NCBI RefSeq assembly: GCF_900166595.1
Contig: NZ_LT745763.1
Coordinates: 1,914,660 to 1,978,659 of the forward strand
DNA length: 64,000 nt
Source of the DNA: Virgibacillus dokdonensis
GTDB taxonomy: Bacteria > Bacillota > Bacilli > Bacillales > Amphibacillaceae
Direction of reading: 5' to 3'
In this document: positions 1 to 7,784 of the stretch, one piece after another
Layout of the letters: every line of letters starts with the position of its first letter
Numbering within the stretch: the stretch's first letter is position 1
Program-made: the position numbers and the translations under genes
The notes under the pieces: generated by a model
What the model was told of the DNA's origin: nothing
What the model saw: the letters and a program-made list of their open reading frames with translations, nothing else
Database searches by the model: none

Positions 1-160
1 CCAAGCTAATCGTCTAAACCTCTATTATCATCCATTAAAGACAGCTTAAAAAAATAAAAAAAGGCGAGGCTTATTTAAGTGCGTCAAAAACCGATTAAAA
101 TTCCTTTTACCACCATAAATAAAATAATGCATCTTAAAACGAGCAATCTCATATATAAAA

Positions 161-210
161 AGGAGCTGTCAGCAAATGCATAATATGCATTTTGCGACAG
201 CTCCTTTCTT
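161..210. terminator. Bidirectional intrinsic terminator hairpin
   Basis: A perfect stem, ggagctgtc (162-170) against gacagctcc (196-204), is flanked by A-rich sequence on the left and a T-rich stretch on the right, so it could end transcription from either side. The loop is itself partly palindromic (atgcataatatgcat). Nothing upstream of it (1-160) could be recognised as a gene. Confidence 0.6.
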
Positions 211-212
211 AG

Positions 213-421
213 TCTAGGAAATTATAAAACTTTGCAGCTGTGGATAATCTAACTAAGTTATTTAGCCACGTCCGGCTCCAGCGCCCAGCAACTAGGCGAC
301 TTCACGAATCGCCCTACGATAAAGTCATCATTGGTTCGTGCAACACCGCCTCACCATGATTCCTAAAACTTTAGTTGCTTCGTGCCACTCGCTACGTTGC
401 TAACCGGGCGCTTGCGCCTTT
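213..421. repeat. Dispersed repeat family A, copy 1 (uninterrupted)
   Basis: This block begins tctaggaaattat, continues through gcagctgtggataa and tagccacgtccggctccagc, and ends gcttgcgccttt. A second copy lies at 14883-14895 plus 16444-16695, split by an IS4-family element. The two ends form imperfect inverted arms: ggctccagcgcccagcaac near 271 pairs with gttgctaaccgggcgcttgc near 396-414, so the whole unit could fold into a long hairpin. It has no open frame of its own. It looks like a non-autonomous mobile or structural repeat of the host genome. Confidence 0.75.
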
Positions 422-427
422 GTTCAT

Positions 428-598
428 TTAACTACCTAATTCGGAAATAATGGTTGCCACAGCAAAGAATCCAAACGCTAGCGCTGTAATTGCAGAAAAA
501 CCAATAGCAAAAATATTTTTGTATTTTAGTTGACGTATGATCGATACAACTGCAAGAATAGCTACTAATAAAAACAAAACCCCTAATACGATATGCAT
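428..598 (-). CDS. yqgW: DUF2759 small membrane protein (YqgW-like)
   Basis: This 56-residue protein starts at an ATG at 598 behind a strong aaggagg and ends with TAA at 428-430. It begins MHIVLGVLFLLVAIL and has two hydrophobic segments (about residues 2-19 and 31-50) joined by a short basic stretch (RQLKYKN), so a small two-pass membrane protein is expected. Size, topology and position next to yqgX match B. subtilis YqgW (DUF2759), whose function is unknown. Another frame on the same strand is also open (432-626), but it gives a cysteine-rich peptide with no proper start and is a shadow. Confidence 0.8.
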   Translation of the reverse strand: MHIVLGVLFLLVAILAVVSIIRQLKYKNIFAIGFSAITALAFGFFAVATIISELGS

Positions 599-988
599 GA
601 AATTCTTCCTCCTTATAGCTTCTCATTTCCTATTATTGGTATAGAAAATGTATTTGTATTATTATGTAACTAGTGCGGTTATATCCATTATTCTATAGTA
701 TTATTTAATGTTTGTCGAGACTTTGCATTAAATTCAGTTGTTTTTCAGGCTGAGCGGAAAGAAAGGAGTCTACTTCGGTAAATTCCGAAGATGGTTGGAT
801 CAAGGTAGTTCAACTATTAGACGGTCTCTATTCAAGAAAGGGAAAAAGAATACAGAAGAAAACTTAGTGAGAAATAGTAATTCCTAAACGCTACGTCCTT
901 CATCTAAGCAACTATGACTTTTATCTTATTTCTTTTGTAAGAATTTGGAATAAGCGATACAGGATTCACATTGAAAGGAGAAATATAC
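599..988. other. Intergenic region between divergent yqgW and yqgX
   Basis: This 390-bp gap must hold the promoters of the two divergent genes. A small perfect hairpin (cttcgg, taaatt, ccgaag) is visible near 774-791. A frame open from about 740 to 887 lacks a start codon and ribosome site and is not called. No riboswitch was recognised. Confidence 0.4.
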
Positions 989-1612
989 ATGCATATACAC
1001 GCAATGTCTTTAGGTCCATTAGGGACAAATTGTTATATTGTATACGATCAAGAAGAAGCGTTAATTATTGATCCAGGTGGTGATGCGGAGAAAGTTACGC
1101 AATTTTTACAAGATCATCACGTAACACCAATTGCTATTTTATTAACACATGCTCATTTTGACCATATTGGAGCAGTAGATGGATTACGAAAAGCATATCA
1201 TATCGATGTTTATCTGCACGAATTGGAAGCCAACTGGCTTGAAGATGCTAGTAAGAATGGTTCACTGTTATTTACACAGAAAAAAGTAGAAACAGAAAGG
1301 CCGGATCAATTTTTATATCCAAGGAAGATGGCGCTTGGGGACTTTTCTTTTCATGTATTACATACGCCAGGTCATTCTCCTGGCAGTGTTACTTTCGTTT
1401 TTACAACAGAAAAATTCATTATTAGCGGAGATGTTTTATTTCAACAAGGAATTGGCCGTACAGATTTACCAGGAGGAGATTTTCAGCAACTAGAAAAGTC
1501 TATAAAAGAATCCATATATACGTTGGATGACGCTTTTATCGTTTATCCAGGTCATGGGCCAAAAACGAATATCCAATTTGAAAAGCAATATAACCCGTTC
1601 TTCACAGTGTGA
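989..1612 (+). CDS. yqgX: MBL-fold hydrolase, glyoxalase II family (YqgX-like)
   Basis: This 207-residue cytosolic metallo-beta-lactamase-fold protein has the dinuclear zinc signature THAHFDH (HxHxDH) near residues 53-59, a second metal histidine in TPGHSPGS, the bridging aspartate in SGDVLF and the final histidine in YPGHGP. The family hydrolyses thioesters such as S-lactoyl-type adducts, but the substrate here is not known. The upstream TTG at 971 is in frame, but the Shine-Dalgarno aaaggag (974-980) lies inside that extension, so the ATG at 989 is the start. The gene is monocistronic and followed by a strong terminator. Confidence 0.88.
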   Translation: MHIHAMSLGPLGTNCYIVYDQEEALIIDPGGDAEKVTQFLQDHHVTPIAILLTHAHFDHIGAVDGLRKAYHIDVYLHELEANWLEDASKNGSLLFTQKKVETERPDQFLYPRKMALGDFSFHVLHTPGHSPGSVTFVFTTEKFIISGDVLFQQGIGRTDLPGGDFQQLEKSIKESIYTLDDAFIVYPGHGPKTNIQFEKQYNPFFTV

Positions 1613-1694
1613 GGAATAAGTAAAATAATTGCTCGGTCTGAATGGAGTTTTACTGTAATACTTCATCTTCTTTCAAACCATTGTGCAAAAAACA

Positions 1695-1730
1695 AAAAAC
1701 CCTGCCTTACAGTATGTAGCAGGGTTTTTT
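1695..1730. terminator. Bidirectional terminator between yqgX and yqgY
   Basis: The stem aaaaaaccctgc/gcagggtttttt has a 13-nt loop, and A and T runs flank it on both strands. It serves yqgX (plus) and yqgY (minus), which converge here. Confidence 0.85.
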
Positions 1731-1738
1731 GTTGCCTC

Positions 1739-1981
1739 TTAGTGTCCGAAACCAGGTACAAGTATAAATTCTGAATACCATGTAAAGCCAATAAAGAATA
1801 TGGTACAGTATGCCCCGAATAAATACATATACATGCGTTCAGAAAGTTTCAAATAACTTAATGTTAGGAAAAAGGCCGTTTGAACGAGAAAAAGTAATGC
1901 GGTTTTTTGCATATCTCCCACGAAAAACATTACAGTAAAAATTCCTGTCCAAAAGGCTAACACACGAAACATTCGATCCAT
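1739..1981 (-). CDS. yqgY: DUF2626 membrane protein (YqgY-like)
   Basis: This 80-residue protein begins MDRMFRVLAFWTGIFTVMFF and has about three hydrophobic segments, with the conserved block SYLKLSERMYMYLFGAY in the middle. It matches B. subtilis YqgY (DUF2626), a membrane protein of unknown role. The frame is open upstream to 2056, but an aggaggggg site at about 1986-1998 places the start at the ATG at 1981. It converges with yqgX and shares its terminator. Confidence 0.85.
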   Translation of the reverse strand: MDRMFRVLAFWTGIFTVMFFVGDMQKTALLFLVQTAFFLTLSYLKLSERMYMYLFGAYCTIFFIGFTWYSEFILVPGFGH

Positions 1982-2207
1982 GCCAATCCCCCTCCTTTTG
2001 GTAACCTTATCATAGTCATTATAAACGACCAGTATGAACTTGTAAATGATAGTCATGGAATTGCTGTTCTATTCATAGCAATGTTTGTACTAAAAAGTCG
2101 CCAAATGTTTTGCTCTGTCTATTTCTATTTATTCTTAAAGGTAATTCGATTAATTCAAAAACGAAAGAATACGGAACCTTTAAACCTATTTTCTGTAGAT
2201 TGTATTT

Positions 2208-2579
2208 CTATAAAGAGGGTTTAAGAAACCCTCTCAGTTGGATTGTGGATTGATTGTCCGTTGTGATGGTGAAAAGCAATGTATACTTATTAGAAGGTAT
2301 AGCGTTTATACGTAAAGAAACGTCACCATAAGGAAATGAAAAATCCATTTGTTCTTTTAGCTCTCCATTTTGAATGAGTTCTTGCTTGACTTTTTTTCGT
2401 GACATTTGCACCATTGTCTCTATTTTTAATTGTTCGATTTGATTCTTTGTCATAACTATATTGTTTTGATAGTGATAGGCAGTAGCTGTTATAATCATTA
2501 ACACGAGAACTGTAATAAATAGTACAAACGGGAACATAAACCCAGCGTTATTAAGGGTAATAGATGATTTTTTTATCAT
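2208..2579 (-). CDS. comGG: Competence pseudopilus component ComGG
   Basis: This is the last gene of the comG operon, 123 residues. A hydrophobic N-terminal segment (about residues 12-34, GFMFPFVLFITVLVLMIITATAY) precedes a polar domain, as in minor pseudopilins. It lacks a clear GFTLIE prepilin cleavage motif, which is normal for ComGG. It overlaps comGF by 29 bp and has a gggga ribosome site. In B. subtilis it helps assemble the ComGC pilus that pulls DNA across the cell wall. Identification rests on position, size and topology more than on motifs. Confidence 0.8.
   Translation of the reverse strand: MIKKSSITLNNAGFMFPFVLFITVLVLMIITATAYHYQNNIVMTKNQIEQLKIETMVQMSRKKVKQELIQNGELKEQMDFSFPYGDVSLRINAIPSNKYTLLFTITTDNQSTIQLRGFLKPSL
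2212..2235 (-). terminator. Terminator-like hairpin overlapping the comGG 3' end
   Basis: On the minus strand agagggttt/aaaccctct forms a tight stem with a 3-nt loop. It encodes the final residues of ComGG and is followed by tta and the TAG stop. The T-run is weak, so efficiency is uncertain. Confidence 0.5.
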
Positions 2580-2964
2580 ACTTTTCCCCCTTCATGGTAG
2601 TAATGATAATGTGAAATCCGTAAGAAAGAGGGGAGAATGTAATGTCTTTTATATCCCGTAAATATATTTCATGACCGGTACCATCAACTTGTCTTCTTAT
2701 AAGGTTACCATACTTTTCAAATGTAGCTTCATCTCCATTATGCATAGACAGTTTTAATTGATGAGGATATATTTTTATCTCTTCCGCTTGCATAACTTCA
2801 TTACGCATAAATATAAAAAACTGTCCAACGGATAAATCATTCATTGCATGGTCTACGGAAACTTGGCGTAATAGATAACTAACAAATGGAATACTAAAAA
2901 CTAAAACTACAATGGAAATGGATGTTGTAACAAATGTAAAACCATATTCAAGATGGCTCGGCAT
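2551..2964 (-). CDS. comGF: Competence minor pseudopilin ComGF
   Basis: The product has one N-terminal hydrophobic segment preceded by EYGFT, a degenerate prepilin-like site, and a C-terminal globular domain containing IRRQVDGTGHEIYL, which resembles the conserved RKRVDGKGH block of ComGF. The start is uncertain: the frame is open to a GTG at 3012 and an ATG at 2997. The ATG at 2964 gives a short leader (MPSHLEYGFT) and a 17-bp overlap with comGE, so I prefer it (137 residues). It acts in the membrane-anchored competence pilus. Confidence 0.8.
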   Translation of the reverse strand: MPSHLEYGFTFVTTSISIVVLVFSIPFVSYLLRQVSVDHAMNDLSVGQFFIFMRNEVMQAEEIKIYPHQLKLSMHNGDEATFEKYGNLIRRQVDGTGHEIYLRDIKDITFSPLSYGFHIIITTMKGEKYDKKIIYYP

Positions 2965-3286
2965 AAAGACAGACTTCTTCGTTTGTTTGTTTCGCATTTT
3001 TCCAATATGCACATCCCTTCAAGTAGTTGTGCTCATTATCAATTTCTATCGTTACGGTTTGTTTATTGACAAGTAAATGATAATTTGTCCTAAAATTATC
3101 GTTTTCCCAAATGATTGGCTGCATTTCGTCGTGAAGTTTATAGGCAATTGCTAGCCGGTCATGTAATACTGTTTGTTCTACATGAAGAATAGAAAAAGCA
3201 GGTACTAAAACTAACATTAACGAAAACAATAAACTCGATGCAATAATAACTTCAATGAGAGTAAATCCATTAACTTTTTTCAACAC
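2948..3286 (-). CDS. comGE: Competence minor pseudopilin ComGE
   Basis: This 112-residue protein has a textbook prepilin leader (MLKKVNGFTLIEVIIAS). The prepilin peptidase ComC should cut before the phenylalanine and methylate it. The N-terminal helix inserts in the membrane before assembly. An in-frame TTG at 3304 exists, but the aaagga site lies between it and the GTG at 3286, so GTG is the start. The gene overlaps comGD by 17 bp and comGF by 17 bp, indicating translational coupling. Confidence 0.82.
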   Translation of the reverse strand: MLKKVNGFTLIEVIIASSLLFSLMLVLVPAFSILHVEQTVLHDRLAIAYKLHDEMQPIIWENDNFRTNYHLLVNKQTVTIEIDNEHNYLKGCAYWKNAKQTNEEVCLYAEPS

Positions 3287-3728
3287 GAAACCGTCCTTTA
3301 CCAAACGGGAAGATTATTTTATATTTTGTCGTGGGCGAGTATAGAAAGAATGTTCGAGGTTGTTTAATACTGCCACCCTTATGAAACTCTAAAAAATGCT
3401 TTCCATTTTGATTAAACCAGAATCCTTCTGGGAGGGAAACTTGCTTTAAAACTTTAGTTGATTTTAATATGACATATTTATCTCTGTATAGTTGAATCCT
3501 AACCGTTCCATTTGTAGTAGCATGCATATGCTGTATAGTCATAACGTCCGAAGCTAGTTTATCAATAACGTGATCACTTTCCATTTTATTTACATTTGCA
3601 GAAAGTGGAGGTAACAGCAGCCCCAACATAATGAACATAATACTCATAACAAACACCATTTCGATCAGCGTAAAACCATTGGTTTGCTTTATGCGTTTAG
3701 TTGCGAACTTTTCCGGTATTACTTTCAT
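3270..3728 (-). CDS. comGD: Competence minor pseudopilin ComGD
   Basis: This 152-residue type IV pilin-like protein has leader and cleavage motif NGFTLIEMVFVMSIM at residues 17-31, followed by a hydrophobic helix and a soluble C-terminal domain (GH-fold-like block with FFLYSPTTKYKIIFPFGKG). The ribosome site aagga is 8 nt from the ATG at 3728. It overlaps comGC by 32 bp. It is a minor subunit of the DNA-uptake pseudopilus. Confidence 0.87.
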   Translation of the reverse strand: MKVIPEKFATKRIKQTNGFTLIEMVFVMSIMFIMLGLLLPPLSANVNKMESDHVIDKLASDVMTIQHMHATTNGTVRIQLYRDKYVILKSTKVLKQVSLPEGFWFNQNGKHFLEFHKGGSIKQPRTFFLYSPTTKYKIIFPFGKGRFRVEKS

Positions 3729-3996
3729 AGCTTAGTTCCTTGTCGTTACAGGATTTCTGATCTTCATGAATGTACTCTGGCACTAGTGCGTCTAAATTAG
3801 TCGGGAACTGATGATGTTCAGCATAATATGCATCGACCTGAGCTTGAACAACTGCTACCAATGCTTCACAACCTTTGCTGTTTACTTCTTGGCTGCGTTT
3901 CCCTAAATTAGGAACGATCAGAATAATTAACACGGAAATAATCATTAGAACAATTAGCATTTCAATTAAAGTAAAAGCGTTATTTTTCTTCCACAT
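3697..3996 (-). CDS. comGC: Major competence pseudopilin ComGC
   Basis: This 99-residue major pseudopilin has a short leader and the motif NAFTLIEMLIVLMIISVLIILIVPNL, including the conserved Glu5 of the mature protein. Two cysteines (KGCEAL and QKSCND) could form the intramolecular disulfide seen in ComGC. The frame is open to 4074, but aggagg (about 4006-4011) favours the ATG at 3996. The ComC peptidase processes the product. Multimers form the pilus that binds external DNA and hands it to ComEA. Confidence 0.9.
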   Translation of the reverse strand: MWKKNNAFTLIEMLIVLMIISVLIILIVPNLGKRSQEVNSKGCEALVAVVQAQVDAYYAEHHQFPTNLDALVPEYIHEDQKSCNDKELSYESNTGKVRN

Positions 3997-4040
3997 GTAC
4001 ATAATCCTCCTCATGTATCCATTAATTTTTACATTGCAAC

Positions 4041-5090
4041 TTAAATCGTTTTGATAAGTTGGAACATAGGCCACATTAGTGTTATATAGATAAATAAAAC
4101 AAAGCAGCCAATTATGATAAAAAACATAGGTTGAATATAGGTGATGAGTTTGAGCATATTTGTTTCCATTTCTTCCATTAACCCTTCTGCATAAACATGT
4201 AAGTCCATTTTCAAAGTTGCTGTATTGCTATCCTTTTGGAAAATATTAGAAATTGGCTTATCTAAAAAATCAAACTGACTTAGCAAAGTTGGAAGTTGTC
4301 GCCCTTCTCTCAATTGTGTTGTCATAAGCTTGGCATAGTGAGCAATAAGCGGGTGTTTCTTTTGATACATCATTTGTTGAAGAATTGCTTTAAAGGAAAG
4401 GCCTGTTTGAATTAAAGTACTAAATTGAGTAGCAAATAAAAAAGAAGTTTGTGTGGTTAAAAAAGCTCTGTAAATCGGAATGCGAGTATATAATCTAATT
4501 TGTCTCTTTATTGATATGGAACGTTTCATACGTTGCCAGCTAAGTGCGAGGATACAAACTGTAATGAATGTAATGATGCATAATAGGAGTAACCAATCAA
4601 TGAGGGAAATGGCTATAACTAAAATTGTCGAAGATCCTGGTATTCCTTGGTATAGTTCAATAAAAGAGGGAAGCACTAGTTGCTTGAGCAGAATCAGTAT
4701 AGGCAAGAAAATCGTTAACAAAAGAATGGGATAGCGGATAGCTTGTTTAAACTTGCTACTGTATTTCAGTTTTTGCTCAAACATTTTGTAGCAACGCTGT
4801 ATATTTCCTTGTAAATTTTCATTGGACATTGAAAAGGAGAGGTAATTCGTAATAGATGGATGAAAAGCGCTTTTTTGTAAAGCTTGATCAAATGAAGCGC
4901 CATTTTTTAATTCAAATATAATTTTTTTAGACAAATTACTAAACGGTTTTGTCCAAGCTATACTATTTAATGCTTCAATAAGAGGGTATCCATTGGTTAA
5001 AAGATGGTTTAAGCGTTTTAAAAACCGCAATTGTTGTTGATTTGACAGTTTAATATGTTTCTTCAAAGGATGTTTTAGAAATATATCCAT
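4041..5090 (-). CDS. comGB: Type II secretion/pilus inner-membrane platform protein ComGB
   Basis: About 349 residues with two T2SS-F domains and three or four transmembrane segments (around the ILLLTIFLPILILLKQLVLP and LLLLCIITFITVCILAL blocks, plus the C-terminal FFIIIGCFVLFIYITLMWPMF). This is the GspF/PilC architecture. It is the polytopic platform on which ComGA acts to build the pilus. The ATG at 5090 gives the usual family length and a 41-bp overlap with comGA. The frame is open to 5156, but the extension has no ribosome site. Confidence 0.9.
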   Translation of the reverse strand: MDIFLKHPLKKHIKLSNQQQLRFLKRLNHLLTNGYPLIEALNSIAWTKPFSNLSKKIIFELKNGASFDQALQKSAFHPSITNYLSFSMSNENLQGNIQRCYKMFEQKLKYSSKFKQAIRYPILLLTIFLPILILLKQLVLPSFIELYQGIPGSSTILVIAISLIDWLLLLCIITFITVCILALSWQRMKRSISIKRQIRLYTRIPIYRAFLTTQTSFLFATQFSTLIQTGLSFKAILQQMMYQKKHPLIAHYAKLMTTQLREGRQLPTLLSQFDFLDKPISNIFQKDSNTATLKMDLHVYAEGLMEEMETNMLKLITYIQPMFFIIIGCFVLFIYITLMWPMFQLIKTI

Positions 5091-6063
5091 AAGCAAATGC
5101 CTTCTTTCGTAAGTGGGTAAATGAATGATATGAATTGATAGTCCATTGCGCATCATTTTGAAAGTATTGAATTAATTGAGACGGTTCAAGTAATTCTAAG
5201 ATGGCTGCTCTTCGTTTTCCATACTTTCTTATCTCAAATGGAAGTAATTGAATGGATGCAATAGCAATTAGCGATTGTTTTAAATCGTCCATCTTTAAAC
5301 CGAGGCTTTTTAAGCGGTACAAGGTGCCTAATCCATTAGTAGCGTGGATAGTACTTAAAACAAGGTGACCAGATAGAGAAGCCTCGACAGCAAATGCAGC
5401 CGTAGCGGAGTCTCTAATTTCGCCTACCAAAATGATGTCAGGATCATGACGTAATGCTGCTTTGAAACCTGCTTGGTATGTTATTCCAGCTTTTTCGTTA
5501 ATTTGTACTTGGAGTATTGTCTCTATGTCTTTTTCGATTGGATCTTCTAACGTGATGGCTTGTAATGTGTGTTGCCTACACATCTCCTCTACAATCGCAT
5601 ATAAGGTAGTCGTTTTTCCACTTCCTGTCGGCCCATTAATAAGAATTAGACCAGAACGATTTTTCAACCAACCTAATAAAATTTTTAATTGCTGTGGAAA
5701 AAGAAATAACTGTTGAAGCGGAAGGGATTCTTGCTGAGGTAGAATCCGAATAGCTAGGCTTTCATTGTGTTTCACAGGTAATGTGGATAGACGCAGATCA
5801 TAAGCTTGACCTTTTAATTGGAAAGCAATCGTTCCATTTTGTGGTTTCCTTGTTTCACCAATATCCATAGCAGATGTAAACTTATAGTACGTAAGCAAGA
5901 GCTGGTATGATGAAGTCGGGATGCTTTTGTGGAAAACGCGTTGACTTTGAATTCGAAGGTAGATATCCGTTTTAGTTGGGAGAGGGGAGAAGTGAATGTC
6001 GGAAGCATCGCGCTCAATTGCTTCCAATAGTAAACGGGTAGATTTTACTTCTGCAGGGTTCAA
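5050..6063 (-). CDS. comGA: Competence pilus assembly ATPase ComGA
   Basis: This is a GspE/PilB-family secretion ATPase of about 337 residues. It shows the Walker A GPTGSGKTT, an Asp box (TLEDPIE), the Walker B-like ILVGEIRD and the His box STIHATN. It powers pseudopilus assembly at the membrane and, in B. subtilis, also blocks growth of competent cells. The in-frame TTG at 6087 lies upstream of aaggaggtg. The start is therefore the TTG at 6063, 9 nt after that site. It is the first gene of the comG operon. An IS30-family element begins about 110 bp upstream. Confidence 0.92.
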   Translation of the reverse strand: MNPAEVKSTRLLLEAIERDASDIHFSPLPTKTDIYLRIQSQRVFHKSIPTSSYQLLLTYYKFTSAMDIGETRKPQNGTIAFQLKGQAYDLRLSTLPVKHNESLAIRILPQQESLPLQQLFLFPQQLKILLGWLKNRSGLILINGPTGSGKTTTLYAIVEEMCRQHTLQAITLEDPIEKDIETILQVQINEKAGITYQAGFKAALRHDPDIILVGEIRDSATAAFAVEASLSGHLVLSTIHATNGLGTLYRLKSLGLKMDDLKQSLIAIASIQLLPFEIRKYGKRRAAILELLEPSQLIQYFQNDAQWTINSYHSFTHLRKKAFAYGYISKTSFEETY

Positions 6064-6137
6064 TAATTTATTCACCTCCTTATACAACTATATTTCGACA
6101 AAAGACATCAAACTCCTTCTTTTTTAATTTTTTTATT

Positions 6138-6174
6138 TCTATAGGAAAGTGTAAAATTTAAAGGTTTATAGTAT
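6138..6174 (+). repeat. Repeat family B, copy 1, left fragment
   Basis: The block ataggaaagtgtaaaattta followed by aaggtttatagtat matches the left half of the family B consensus. It is cut off by the IS30-family element; the right half resumes at about 7246. It lies in the comGA leader region. Confidence 0.75.
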
Positions 6175-7246
6175 TTGATTTGTCAAATTAAGCGAGACAA
6201 CATGCTTTTATCAAAATCCTGACCGACATAATCTATGAAACACTCCATTGGTGTTTTGTATTTCAATGATTTCCTTGGTATGTTATTCCGTCGGAGTGCA
6301 ACCTCAGAAATATACTCTTGTGACACAGGATTAAAGTCCATTTCTTTTGGTAGCCCATTCTTTCTCAGAAGACCGTTGGAATGCTCATTTAGCCCCCTTT
6401 GGGATGGCGTTCCAGGATCTGCAAAATAAATATCAACATCTTGTTCATTGCTGATGGATTTCCAATTGGAAAACTCTTTCCCGCAGTCAAAGATAATGGA
6501 CTTAAATAAGTGTTTTGGTAATCGCTCAAACCATTGATTGAGCGATGTTTCAATATTGGTTGCCTGTCTACCAGCTGGTTTAATTGCGATGATGCATTTT
6601 GTTAAACGCTCAACAAGCGTGATAACAGCGCTCTTGTGATGACGTCCCACAATGGTATCTCCTTCTAGATGACCAAATTCTTTCTTGTAATTTGGGTGAT
6701 CGTGATCACGATCAAGGATGGTGCGGCGAAATTTTTGTTTTCCTCTTCTTTCCTGGTGACCATTTGGTTTGCGTTTGCCTTGCATAGGTAAATCATTTTG
6801 GTTAAATTCGCCTGATGAAAACTTTCGATAAAGCGTGCGCATGCTGCAGGAGATAGTCTTTTCGTTTCGTCCGATTATTACATCAGGCGTCCAGCCATCG
6901 CGGACTTTTTCATGAATATAGGCTTTTTCGTTAGGTGTTAATTGAATCTTTTTACGACCACATGTCGCTTTATTCGCTTGATATTGTAGATAAACGTCTA
7001 TCGCAGTAAGTCCTTCTTTCAGTTGTCTAATAACACGATAAACAGCTTCATGGCCGCGCTTTAATTTATTGGCAATTTTTCGACCAGAAAGGCCGAATTC
7101 ATGATATTCCTCTATGAATACCAGTTCTGTTTTGGTAAGATGGGTGTAGGACATGTCAGATACACTCTCCTTAACTTTGGTTGGTTATTCGTTGAGTATA
7201 TCATGACATGTCTTTTTTGGTGTCTCGCTTAATTTTACAATCTAGG
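6175..7246 (-). mobile_element. IS30-family insertion sequence
   Basis: The element carries one intact transposase. Its terminal inverted repeats match at 19 of 20 positions: ttgtcaaattaagcgagaca at 6180-6199 against the reverse complement of 7221-7240. The tetramer gtat occurs on both sides (6171-6174 and 7247-7250) and could be the target duplication. If so, the outer 5-6 bp of each end are imperfectly inverted, which is why the limits are approximate. The insertion split a family B repeat between comGA and yqzE. Confidence 0.85.
6183..7154 (-). CDS. IS30-family DDE transposase
   Basis: This 323-residue, apparently intact transposase has an N-terminal helix-turn-helix (LSGRKIANKLKRGHEAVYRVI, residues about 23-43). 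The C-terminal retroviral-integrase-type core has the first catalytic Asp in HLEGDTIVG, the second in IIFDCGKEF and the Glu within RGLNEHSNGLLRK, all typical of IS30. It cuts and joins the element's inverted repeats. The stop codon lies inside the left terminal region, so the gene nearly fills the element. Confidence 0.93.
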   Translation of the reverse strand: MSYTHLTKTELVFIEEYHEFGLSGRKIANKLKRGHEAVYRVIRQLKEGLTAIDVYLQYQANKATCGRKKIQLTPNEKAYIHEKVRDGWTPDVIIGRNEKTISCSMRTLYRKFSSGEFNQNDLPMQGKRKPNGHQERRGKQKFRRTILDRDHDHPNYKKEFGHLEGDTIVGRHHKSAVITLVERLTKCIIAIKPAGRQATNIETSLNQWFERLPKHLFKSIIFDCGKEFSNWKSISNEQDVDIYFADPGTPSQRGLNEHSNGLLRKNGLPKEMDFNPVSQEYISEVALRRNNIPRKSLKYKTPMECFIDYVGQDFDKSMLSRLI

Positions 7247-7303
7247 GTATAAGAAAAATTACAGCTTTAGCCATAAGACTTGGTGACAACAGTCTTTCTA
7301 ATA
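7246..7303 (+). repeat. Repeat family B, copy 1, right fragment
   Basis: The sequence gggtataagaaaaattacag and then ccataagacttggtgacaac continues the family B unit interrupted at 6174. Its terminal hairpin is degenerate here (cttggtgacaacagtct). It is followed by 180 bp of unassigned sequence up to a partial family B copy. Confidence 0.7.
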
Positions 7304-7480
7304 AAAGTACATCTAAGCAAAGGGAAAACAGCAATCAGATTACGGAGAGAGGTCCCATCTTAACTTCTAGCGCTTTATGCCTTTGAGCACGTTTTCTTTC
7401 ATGAACAGCGGAAAATTGTCTGACCTCTTATTGGGATAAAGTATTTACATTTGGAAAAACTATAAGTAGTTCATTTTTTA

Positions 7481-7519
7481 CACTATAGAGAGTGAAAAAT
7501 TTTTGGTTTATAGTAATAC
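7481..7519 (+). repeat. Repeat family B, partial copy
   Basis: The block cactatagagagtgaaaaat and then ttttggtttatagtaatac resembles the left part of family B (other copies have cactataataaaata and ggtttatagtat). It ends before the hairpin and lies just upstream of yqzE, where it may supply AT-rich promoter sequence. Confidence 0.45.
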
Positions 7520-7560
7520 GTAGTGATATGTCAAATTTTTCTAAAATAGGAGGGGAAATT

Positions 7561-7752
7561 ATGTCGGCAAAGGATTACCTGCAATTTGTAACTGAACAAG
7601 TTGTCACTTATTTAGATATGCCTAAGGAAAAGAGAAGACAACGTAAAGAAACCAAAAAAAGACAAGAGCGTTTGATGACAAACAAATGGTTTGGTGTCAT
7701 CCCTCTAGCTTTAAAAATGCTGCGTGACACGTCGAATAAGCAGGCGAAATAA
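7561..7752 (+). CDS. yqzE: YqzE family protein
   Basis: This 63-residue protein begins MSAKDYLQFVTEQVVTYLDM and continues with a highly basic PKEKRRQRKETKKRQER segment, then a hydrophobic NKWFGVIPLALKML tail. This matches the YqzE family, small proteins encoded beside comG in B. subtilis and of unknown function. The start is the ATG at 7561, after taggagg; an in-frame extension to 7492 has no ribosome site. In B. subtilis yqzE is cotranscribed after comGG. Here it lies on the opposite strand, upstream of comGA and beyond the IS30 element. Confidence 0.8.
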   Translation: MSAKDYLQFVTEQVVTYLDMPKEKRRQRKETKKRQERLMTNKWFGVIPLALKMLRDTSNKQAK

Positions 7753-7761
7753 ACGCCTGCT
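7739..7761. terminator. Hairpin between convergent yqzE and yqhG
   Basis: The stem agcaggcg/cgcctgct spans the yqzE stop codon. No T-run follows on the plus strand, so termination is only possible, not shown. Confidence 0.35.
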
Positions 7762-7784
7762 CGAGATTGTTTGTATGTTAAAGG

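Noticed and set aside
740..887. Open frame of about 49 codons with a basic, protein-like composition upstream of yqgX
   Set aside because: It has no start codon with a ribosome site, and the region must hold two divergent promoters.
6064..6174. ComK box in front of comGA
   Set aside because: A-runs and T-runs occur, but none had the paired AAAA-N5-TTTT spacing of a ComK site.
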